From positions 372,001 to 436,000 of the forward strand of contig VWZP01010953.1 in NCBI GenBank assembly GCA_013396995.1: a stretch of 64,000 nucleotides of DNA, read 5' to 3'. How positions within the stretch are numbered: position 1 is the stretch's first letter; the number at the start of each line of letters is the position of its first letter. This document shows, in pieces, positions 44,601-56,600 of this stretch. Both the position numbers and the translations under genes were made by a program. Origin of the DNA: Dicaeum eximium (taxonomy: Eukaryota; Chordata; Aves; Passeriformes; Dicaeidae). Below the pieces are notes generated by a model. The model was not told the DNA's origin. It ran no database searches and was given only the letters and a program-made list of their open reading frames with translations.

Positions 44601-47600
44601 AGCCTAGATAACTCTGGTTTGGTACCTGAAGGGAACAGCTAAGCTTCCTCTCATGCTTTGAAAAGCCATTTCTCACTGCCAAATTGCCAAACCAAAACTG
44701 ACGTCAGCTAATTAGTGAACTGTATTTCAAGCAATGAAGACAAACGTGTGTTTCTAACTGTGTGTCTCAGGACAAGAAACAAGACTTCTATTGGAGCAGA
44801 GCCAGACCACACAGCTTCTAGTAGAAGGAGAAGCCTTTTAAAAAGTTTTCAGCATTGACACTATTCGCAACATAGTGTCAGTATTCTAAACAGATGTACA
44901 AACCTGGTAATTAAAATGAAGAATTGAAACTGATCTCCAGATCTAGTGGGAAAGAAACCAAATCCATTTGTAGATGTTAGAGTCTGGATTGTGCTCCCTG
45001 GTTTTGTTCTTTATTTCTGCTTTTCTTCACTTTGTTCTTTACAGCTTCATTTATGAAAAACTTATCATTTCAAAGAAAATTATGGCTAGGAAATGAAGGG
45101 AAATGACTGGAGAATGGCTCAGACCCACTGTCAGTACCAGTCAGGCTAGGTAATTTAAGAGTTTGCAGGGAGGATCACTTTGACCAAGAAAAAGCAATAG
45201 ATTGACTACAGTCGTCCTGGGCTGGCCATGAGTTGCACACTGGCTTCACGGGTAGGAACTGCAGTAATGCTGATCTGTGTTGAGGCAGCCCCCACCTAGA
45301 AAGGTGCAGGACAGAGGGGAGGGGAAGAGAGATTAACTCTCATTAGAAAGCAAGGTCCCACAGCAATTCAATCATAGAACCAATCTCAGAATAATTGAAC
45401 AGCCCAGGTTAGAAGGAACCTCAAGAGATCATCTGGTCCAACCCTACATGGGAAAGGAAACCTAGATAAGATTATTTAGCACTTTGCTCAGTTGCATCTT
45501 TAAAACCTCCATTGAGGAAAACTCTACCTCATTTCTGAGGAAATAGTTCCAGTGAATGATTCTCACTGTATAAAATTTTCTTATATTGAGGTGAAACCTC
45601 CCATAGTGCAACTTGTACCCATTTCCCTTGAGAAGAGAGGATCCATCCTCTTTATAGCCACTCTTCAAGTACTAGAATTCTGTGATAAGATTCCCCCTAA
45701 GCATTCCCTTCTTCAAGCAGATGAGCCTCCTCGGGGCAACACTGTCTTCCAGCAAAACACTACCACAGCTAATGAAGGACTTCAAGAGTAATTCCTTTTG
45801 CTAAACTATCACCAGCAGCACCCTTGCCCTGAGGTACTCTGATTTGTCACCACCAATTCAAGCTGGAAAATCTAAAGCCATTTTAGAACTTTTCTTCTGC
45901 AAGGGGACTGCTCAAAACCACACATGGCCTGATTCAGATTCTAAGAGAATTTGAAGTACCAGTACATTATTTGTATAACCAGAAATTATTCATCAGAATG
46001 ACTGATGTAGGAGTATTGCAGACACAGCCTTACAAACATGAACAAATATGTGATTTTAATCTAGCCAGACTGAGTAAAACAGACCCAAAATAAGCTACAT
46101 ACCTGAAGCTGAAATCAGACAAACATCTGTAAGAACAACTGTACATCAAATTCTTTTGTGAGTATTTATCCTTACTTTCAGGTATACCATGAGACAGAAT
46201 GGATTATCTAAAGACTTGGCCTGTAGCAGCACTGGCATTAGTAATGAACAAAGTTGATATGCCAAGAAGAGCTAGGACACTTTAAACATAAGAAAGTCTT
46301 CAGGGTATTTTAAAGAATAAAGAGATACAGACCAATCACATACATTAACCAGGCATATCTGGCAATATTCAGCGTGGTGCTTAGATAAGCAGAAAAAAAG
46401 CCAAAAGCACCCAAGGTAACACCTGGCTACAGGTCTATCACAGCCAGTGAGTCACTGTGTGGGGGACACTGCTAAACTTAATACTTCTGGCCTCTTCCCA
46501 CAGATCCCTTATTACAGACATAAGGCGCTCTCTCTCAGCAAAAAGTAAATATAAGTATCAATTTCCCACAACTTAATCAGTTCCTACCTACTCCAAGAGA
46601 TTATACCAGTCACTCTAAATTAGAGTCAGCACCATATAAGCAGAACTCATGGAATAAACGACGACTCTAAAAACCACTTGATACTACTGTTTATTTGTAT
46701 CCAAAGCACTTGAGAAGGGAAGTGAGTCAAAACAATTCATGGTTCTCATGGTTGTTTATCTTCCTAAAGGTTTAACTAAATCTTTGGTTGACTGGGACAT
46801 CCATAGCTGCTTTGGACACTTTCACAAGACTTGTATCTTATGAGAACAGCAACCCTTTCTTTCCTATGTACATGTGAGTCATCATTGTACCATTTCCAGT
46901 TCTCATAATCAAGCTGAACACACTCTCTATACATGAAAAATTGCCATTGCAGAGCACAGTCTCTACAATAGTATCTTAAAGGTTATTTGAACAAAAAAAT
47001 CAAGAAATAAAAATAAATATGTAAAAGCCAAAGGAAAACAACCCAGAGGGAATACTGGTTTTAAATTAAGATATGCTAACCTTATTCAGTATTGCTCGCT
47101 AAGATGAGAACACCACAGACACATAGAAATAGTCTGAACAGGCTTTTTCTACTATTTACACTGACTGGTTCCATATTTACACCCAGAAGCCAAATAGACT
47201 ATTTTACCTTCTCACCAACTCTTGTTTCTATCACCACAAGGTTTTTAAACCTAGTTCTAAAAAGGTGTACTTTATTTTCTGAAAAAGCTGTCAAACTGGT
47301 ATCCATATAGTACTTTTCAGAAAAGCTGTTGTATACATGAAAGTAATAAATATTACCCATTCACAGCAGTACCACTGGATCATCATGAATAAAGTGACTG
47401 CTTGTAACACAAGCCAGCCATAAGAAGAGGGGTGGTTTGTTTTAAAGTGCAATTTATCTAGATTCAATAGTTTTGTTTAGCCTATGCTTTTACCACCAGA
47501 GGTGTCAGAACTATTTCTGCCACTTGAAGGTAAGAGGGAGTACACTACAGGTTGTGGATCATATGTGGCTGAGAAATTACTGGTGCACTTTGAGGATTTG

Positions 47601-50600
47601 AGTTCACTGAAGTACCTCACCAAGAGAATTGCTACCCCTACCCCGTAAAAACCCTTGTCAGATCTCAGACATTATGTTTGCCTCAAGAATAAGAAGCTCA
47701 AAACCATACACATCTCAACACTGACAAGCAGACACCTACAGATTCAGACACTGAGTGATTCCCCTCCACTCAAAGGGGAGAAAAAATGGACACTAGATTA
47801 ATTTTTCAAAAATAATCCAGTCTCTGCTGTGATCATCTGTTTCTGGTTTAGTTAACAAGCTACATTAGTCTGATCAGTTGTTTCCAGATTGTCTCCTAAA
47901 ACAGGTAACCAAATGTCTCCAGAAACACTAGCAACTGGCTTTCATGAAAGGGAACAAAGACAGAAGGCAACAGCAAAGAACCTGGCTGTGTTACTACCTA
48001 CAAGTAGAGTGATTTGGTCCTCAGTCTCTTGAGCAAACATGTTCTGATGGCCTTCGTTAATTCTTGGGTTTTTGAGATCAGCCTAATGCAATTGTATATC
48101 AATTGCAATTGTGTATCAAAGCAAATTTTGTACTTTAGGCACACCACGATCAGGAAATGTGCTGTATCAGAATCATCCTGGTTGCACATTGCTCAAAGTG
48201 CACACCAGAGAAGGCATCTGTGCCTACCTTATTCCTGTAAGTTTCTCTAGCTGCTCTTTGGAAAATAGAATAATAGACACAGTAGGACTACACTTTCTAT
48301 TGAGAACAGATTTTGCTTTTATTTTCGATTTAGGATAAATCTTACTTTTTTAGATGCGCTCAAGCTCTGTTTAAATGCCCCAGGTAGCTGCAAGACCATG
48401 GATGTAGAACACTAGCTAGGAACAAACAGGAAACGTAACTCAACTGTCCCAAATCCACTGTGAGCTCAGCAGGTTATGGAGCAGCTACAGTAATTTAATT
48501 AAGTAACTCTGTCATTGTCTGACCTTTCCCATAACAACAAGTAAGTCCTAGATATCAAACTGCAGAATCATCTGCTTAGAAACATCCTCTAGCCTCTTTC
48601 TCACATTTGAGCCACCGCACTGAGCTTATAAGAGTGAACAGTTTTACAAGGAGGGCATTCTCTCAGCTGTGAGGGGGAGAGATCTACAGCCAGTCGTATG
48701 CATTATCTTTTTCTATGCCCACTTATTAAAATGAATCTTCTAATTAATAAAAAGTTCCAAAAGTAGAACTTTCAGAAACATTAGAAATCACATGCTCATT
48801 CAGATTTCATTAAAAAAAAAATCCCAGCCTTAAAAACAATCTAGATCTCTCCTCTACACAAAAACATGTACAGATCAACTGTCTAATGAACACATGCTTC
48901 ACATAAGAAGTTTTGCAAACAATTAATTAATGTATTTTAAGTAGGTCTCCATGTACTTATGTGAACACAATATGTCACAGCTACACACAGCAAAGCTTTA
49001 ATTAGGTAGTCCTGAAAATAAGCAAGGCTGGTTCCTTCAAGGACCTACAGCCAGAGGTCCTAGGCAGAAAGGCTGGGCAGAAGGGATGCAGGGCACACTG
49101 CTCTACTTCTCTTGTGGGAAGTGAATGGAAAGCTACTAGAAACATTTTTCTACTAAAAAGTCTCATTCTCTGAAGTGGGGAAGGAGGGATGTGTTACTAA
49201 GTTCTCCTCAAGCTAAAAGGAGAATGCAGACAAAATTACCATTTGGGTAAAACTGAGGCACAAGATAAGAGTTTTATTTATTTAAGTAAGTTTGAGATTA
49301 TGTTCACATTTCATTAACAGGGCTAAAAATGTAAGCACAATGCTCCAAAATGCCAAATTCTACAAGGAGTGAGGGGGAAAAAGTATTCATTTATGTCCAT
49401 CGTGCACCATTGTTAGTACCTTGAGCTCTATATTTTAATTAGTTTTAAAACAAACAAAACCTTCAAACATAAAATCTGTTGCATATTTACTTCCTCAGCA
49501 CCAGGAAAGACTACAGACACTGCATCCACCAGCTGATTCCATGTTACATGAGCTCCAGAGCATTGCTAACTTCACTGGTGTGAATGACAATATCCAGTAG
49601 TCAATTCTGCCTATTTCTAAACAAACAAAGAAAGCTGCAAAGTCTTGCTGATGGGAAACAGGATGGCTGCAGCCTTAACACCTTTATTGCTCTGTAAAAA
49701 AGGTTGACAAACATATGCTGCAACCAGACAACTGCAAAGCAAAAGGTAGAGAGGAAGCAGGAGAAGAGAGATTTTTCCCACAAGGCTGATTCTAAATAAA
49801 TGCCACTTACATGAACAGTGTACTATTTCTAAACAGATCAGATCTTTCCATTTTGAAGTTACAACATTAAAATTTCAGCACTAGAAAACAGAAATGTTAG
49901 GGAAATGTTTGGTCTATGTTGTTAGGATAGGTTCCCTCACTATTTATTCATTTATTTATTTATTTATTTAAACTGGGACAGGAATCTCTGATACAGCATG
50001 TTCCACAGGGAAAAAACAAACAAACAAACTTTCCCCCAGAATTTTCTGAAAGAAATGTATTTAAGTAGGAGAGATCATAGAAGGCAGGACAAAAATGAAG
50101 AAGACTTAAGCAAATAATTTTATTTTTAAATTTTACTTTCACTGCAAGAGAATAGGAATGTGCTCAGAGTCAGTGACTGCATCTCCAAGAGTTATGTTTA
50201 AGTTTACCAATATTTTAAACATCTGACACTTACTAAATGACATGCTTCTTATAAATTATTCATGTAAAAAGCATAGTTATACTGACAGAAAAGAAAAGTC
50301 TTGTTACCATCATATAAAATCTTAGTACTTGGCTATTGGAGGACTGATTGCACACAAACTACTTGTGTCACATCACAGGAGTCAAACTGCTAGAGGATGC
50401 AGTCAGATAATATATGAATCTACGTTTCACCATTTAAAGAATTTTTAGCTTCAATTAGGACAAATAGAATTTAGAGCAAATATAGCAAATGGTGGCTTCT
50501 ATTTAAACACATTATCTAGAGCAAAGCTCAGTTGGGAGCTGAAGACTTAAGAATACAAGCTAATACTTCTTGTTTTTAAAGTCAGGATTTAGCTTTCACT

Positions 50601-53600
50601 AGATAAACCATGAAGGAGCCAGTGCTCCTTCTCTGACTTATTTCCCCTTCCCATCACAGTGACTGACATAATGTGCTGCAAATAGAGTTTACAAGGCTAT
50701 TAATATCAAGCCCATCTGTGAGCCCAAACACCTTTTCAATGATGAAATGAACATGTAAACATACTTAGAATCTTGTTAAAGTACATTTATATGCCACACA
50801 TACTGTCAAAGACAAGAACAAAGATGGTTATGAGGAAAGACATGAAAAAGAGCAAGTGACCCATAACAGGAAAAAGAATTCAGAAATGAGCAAGCATGGA
50901 TAAGAATTTAACTACCATAATAAGTTTTAGAATGCCCATTTTTACATGGAACTCTGGACTGGACACAAGCAACTCTAGTATGATTTGCATCATGGGGCCC
51001 CCAGAGTGTAAAATGTCTCATTTATTCTTGTTTCTAAAAACAAACATTGAAAAACCTCAATGCTTATATCATCTATACACACCATACTTGCATGAAGAGC
51101 CTGTAAGGAAATTTGTGGGGTGGAGATAAGGAGGAGAGAAGGGAACAGGAGACATTATCAAGGGTTAGAGAAGAGACATTATTGAGGAGGAAAGTAATCT
51201 GCAGCAGACAAATAGAATAAACCTAAGGTAACAATCTTCTACACAAATACCCCTCACACAATGTAACCACAGAAAAAGTAACTGCAATATAGCCTTTAAA
51301 GGCAACACATTTGCTATGGATTTTCATCTAGATAATTTGCTTATTTTTAAGACAAAAAAATTCTGTTATCTTTAATTTTTCTTCCTACTTTTAAAAACAC
51401 TGGTACTAGCATTTAATAATAGGTAACATCAAGAAATTTACCTCTAAGTACAGTGGGTTATATAAAACCTTCTCATTCTATTTTTGTGCAGTGCCAGAAC
51501 CCCTGAGCCAACCTGATAACAATTCCAGTAGAATACAAACATTTTATAGATAACGTGTTTCAGCTTTGTTTTTTCCAGCAGTAAAACTTGTTTTCAAGTA
51601 CTTTAAACAAAGTAAAAACATCCAGAATATAAAAGTCTGTAATGTAAATTCACCAGAAGAGTCAATGCACTTTACTGTTGATGGTAGTAACTCAGGCTTC
51701 TTCCATACTGTGTCACAATAAATAACTTAAAATGAGTTCTTATTTTTTCCCAGCTACATACACAGACTATTAAGGTGTAGATGAGACAAGTACAATACTT
51801 GGCCTTTAATTATTAAATATTTTCACTGAAATGCAGTAAACCTTAAATCAGTACTCCCCTGTTCAACAGCCACCCATAAATGCCTAAAGGTATCAATCAC
51901 ACTCCAGAAGAGTCAGGAGGTTTAAGCTGACCTCTGGCACATCTTGGGCACACATTCCACTGATGTTGGTGAGGAATGATGGACAGGTTAATTGCCCAGG
52001 TTTTCTATTGACTGTACTACCAGGCACATGTTGCATACAGCACTACCCGAGTCCTAATCCCAGCTTTTTCCTCTTGCTGCTCAGATGGAAACCTGGGCAT
52101 GATCATTCCCTGCTGTTTTCCGAGGAAAACGACACAATGTGCTCCAACAGGCACCTTGTCACGGACAAACCTGGCCTGCAGGGAGCCCTGCTGAGCACAC
52201 CATCCCTGCAGTCCATAGCACAATCCATGCACGCAGCCACGGGCAAGTCCTGCATGAACTATAAAACCCACAGCAACCATACACACACCCCCTGCACCTT
52301 TCAGCCTCTCTTGTTTACAGAGGAGAGATAGCAAAATGCTAATGAGCAAGACTCACTACTTAAAAAACAAAACCAAAAAATTCCCCCCAAAGTTAACAAA
52401 GTGTTTAATGGATAGAATGTGTCCTTCCAAGGGCAACAGAGAGAGCAACTGATTATTGGTGTTCACTAAGCATCAGTATTGGATGACTAAGCCACATAGC
52501 TCTCATCCAAAGAAGCTTTCAGGACAGCTCTTTTGCAAGGTATTTCTGAGAATTTCTAGTGGAACCAGAACAAAATCTGGTCAGTTTTAGTTTTTGTCTC
52601 TCCAGTGAAAAAAATCTGCCAAAGTGATATTAATATATAAAGCCAACTTTGAAACTTCACTAGGTAAAGACAGGGGTACTTTAACCATACACAACCTTTC
52701 ACTCAGTGATCAGAATCTGGCCTGAGGATGTTTACAACTGTCCCAAGTTGACTGGAATTCTAAAAATGCAGACTGGCCTCCAGAAAACCTAGATCTAAAC
52801 CAAGCTGTAATTAGCATGTTATCACTTTATCTCAATCCAGAATGTATGTGAAAAGACTTTTCAGAGTGTGGATCTAACAAAAAAGTTACTCCATTCTTCC
52901 AATACCTGGCTGTTTTTGTCCTCCTAAGGAGGTCATCAGTTCTGTTAGAATCCTTAAGCCAGCTTCCCACCACCCTCATTTTCTTTTCAAAGAATAACAA
53001 CAGCACTGTATCTTGAACAATGAAAAGCCACAGATCATACACATACATTGACTATTTTCCTTCTGGTAATGCACTCTAATATTTGCTTGCTGAAGAATCA
53101 GTCTGTTTTCACTGGGGTGGCATTAGGCAGGATGGGTTTATATGATTACACCAGGTCCCATTCCCCCATCCCAGACTGATGCAGCTCTGCAGATCCCTCT
53201 ATTATTATAGAGTGCACACACTGCTCAGAGGTTGGATATTGGACATATTAGAAAACTGAACTCCTGACAAAAAGCTTTTATAACTTTATTCAACAACACA
53301 CCTGAAACAATATAAGAGAATTAAGGTATTTTCTGGGCCATCACACATTTCTGCCTACCTGCTGCTAAGACTGTATCAGTTTCTCACAGGCCAAATTACC
53401 TACAAATGTTGAGGGATGTGAGGATACCTACTAAACTAGACCAAAAGGTAACAGTTTTGTCAGCCAGTGAGCTACACCTTTTAAGCTCCTTTCTCCCCTC
53501 ATTTAAGGATAATAGCTTGGCACATGAGATACATAATGAAATATCATAGCTTCCAAATCAGATCTGGAGACCGAACAGGCCTTTGCCAGTCTAGAACACA

Positions 53601-56600
53601 TTGTTTCCAGTAATTTGGCAGAGGTCCTCCTAGTAATCTGGCAGGAGGAATTTCTATATGGTGACGTAAACCACCACAAAACAAATCGGGCATCCTTCCA
53701 TTTGTTTTCCATTGAGGATCTTGGTACAGATTCTGCTGTGCACATTGTTATTACAGTCTACATGCATCAAATAAACACACTATGTAAATCTCACCTCAAA
53801 TTTATCCATAACACATCACACTTGACTGTTTGGGGTTTATGTAGAAATGACTGACTTAGTGAGAGGAGCAAAGCACCCTATTTCTTTAGTCTTGACCTTA
53901 GCAAGGCTTCCAACAGAATCACAGATTCAGGAATTGCATGGGACCCCAGGAGGTCATCTGGTCCAACTCCTCTCCTCAAGCAGGGCACCTACAGCCCAGG
54001 ACTGCATTCAGAGAGCTTTTGAATATCCCCAAGGATGCTCCCTGAGCAGCCTGTTCTAGTGTCTAGTCACCTTCACAGTGTCTTCATAAACAAGCTGGGA
54101 ACATATGGACTAGAGGAATAGACCACACTAAGGTCAGAAGCCAACTGGACTGAACAACTGGTGGTTCAAGAGACAGCAAACTATTAGCAGCATTCCTCAA
54201 GGGTCAGTACTGGGGCTGATGCTGTTTAATATTTTCATCAGGGCCAGGGCTGCCATTCAGAGGGCCCCTGGTAAGCCGAAGGAATTTCTTGACAGCAAAC
54301 TCATGAAGTTTGACCAAGATCAATGCAAAATCTTGCACCTGAAACAAAAGAACCCCATGTTTGGATTACCAACTCAAGAAAATAACCCCATGCAGGTACA
54401 GACTGCAGACTGGCTGGGTTGCAGCTGTGCAGCCTAAGGGCTGCAAGGTGGCTCAGGTACCTAGAGATTCTGTAGAACCTCCACCTTTGCAGATATTCAG
54501 AAGTAGAGAGGGCCCTGAGCATCATAATTAACTTTCAAGTGAGCCTGGCTTTGAACAAGAACTCAGACTAGATAGCCTCGAGACCTAAGTTACTTTATGA
54601 TCTGCCTGAAGCAGGTGAGGCTTCTGACATGAAGAGTCTTTAGATACTTCTCTTAAAGAACTACATACGATCACCTTCTGAAGTAGTAATAAACAGGTCC
54701 CTATCACCCTCCACAACTTCTAAGAGCTGGATTTTTATATCCCTGCCGAGCTCTGAATCTACACCAAAAGTCAAGCCTTTACTTCACATTCTTCACAATC
54801 CAAGTCTAGATGGCAGTATAAAATACTACATTATCAGATAAAATTGGAGTAAAACGTAGATTAACAAATAACATGGGAACAATAGCCATTCATGATAATA
54901 GTAAAATAACATCTGTTGATTTTATAGGTGGCACTTTGATCCATGGGATATTCTATTCATCATCAAGAATTTTCATATCAGGAATATCAACTTAATACAT
55001 CACATTGATCTCGGTTTTACAGTACCTAATTTAATTTCTGTTTCTCATCATCAAGAAGTACCTTTTGCTATCATGGTTTAGCTAATTGGCAGGAGGACAA
55101 CACCAGCAAACCCATACAAGCGTGTGCACGCACAGACAGTCTTGCATCAGCTTAACTGAGAATACAGGAACAGTACTTCAACCCATGGACCAAAACTGAA
55201 ACTTCATTTTCACCAAAATTCTATAACCACTGTTGTCATAAAACTTTCTTTTAGTATGAGCAAANNNNNNNNNNNNNNNNNNNNNNNNNNNNNNNNNNNN
55301 NNNCTAGACCCTAATTCAGTACCATCCCCTACCATATTCCAGAAGACTCTGAAGACTCATTTCTCAACAAAGGTAGAAATCTCTTACCATTTAGAAAAAA
55401 CTGAAAGAATAGAGGAGCACTAAACATTTTTCACTGCCATTCTGCTTTACATGGCACTGAGAAAAATGACAAGGAGAGCCCACACAATTCTCAGAGTTTG
55501 GCAAAGCAGAAGGCAATATATCAAAATCTGAGTGATGTTTCAGTGCATTGCTCAATCACAGTCAAGAGATGATGCTTTTCCAGTTTTCATGCTGATGGAA
55601 CTCAGATAAGTTGAATGCCTCATGTTATCAGCTTTCAGGTATCCTGATATGTAAAAGCCAAAGTTTCAATGTCTCAGGTTTGATGAAAGGTTTTTGCCTA
55701 CCTGCACAAAGATAAGCCAGCTGAGTTCCTGGCAGAAAAGTCAATCTAGTCCTATCATCAGAACGTTAGCTAAGTTCTCTAAAGGTATGAAAATGAGGAT
55801 GTGGATAATTGCTAGTTTGTACTGGAGGGAACTGTACTTACAGGAACTAACCTCTTGCATGGATGAATAACATAATCCAATCTAATTCTGCCTTTGATGA
55901 AACCAAAACCAACACAGATTAAATAACTTTAAGGTTCCTTGTTTCCTTTGAGATGCACGGCAAAACAAGTGAGAAGGCATGAAAATGTCTTCATGATCGC
56001 GCATCAAGAAGAATATATATTTTTTTATTTTTTTAAATACAACCATGGATTTGATAATAGGTGCTACAAATGTCTCCTTCCAGTAGTATGAAATGGGACT
56101 AGAGGAATAGATGATGTTTCTAAAGAATGGATTTTCTATCTAGTTTTATAGCTCTTCTCAGGGTGATTAAGTTTATTGAACTGAAATCTAATAAAGCAGC
56201 TTGGGTATGTTTGTTTGGTTTTTTTGGGTTTTTTTGTTTGTTTGTTTGTTTGTTTTCATAAAATTAAACAGGTGTACTTACAAGTCCATATGCTAATAAA
56301 CACAAATCTTTTAAATGTCTTTAAAAATCAGCCACTTCTCCCCAAATTTACAGCAAGAAAGTACCAATCATAGGGAGATCAATTAAAATATCAATATAAA
56401 GTCAGAAAGGTGATTATTGATTTCAGTACATTTTCCTGTAAGGTTTGAGACTGAAATCCTATTCTTCATCTACAGCACAGGACCTTGTATCAGAAAGTAT
56501 TTTTAACACAACTACAAGTTAGAAAACACACGTCTTTCATTATAGTCCCACCCAGAACGGTCACTTGGCAAAGGGGTCCCACATATTCTACGCTCCATAA

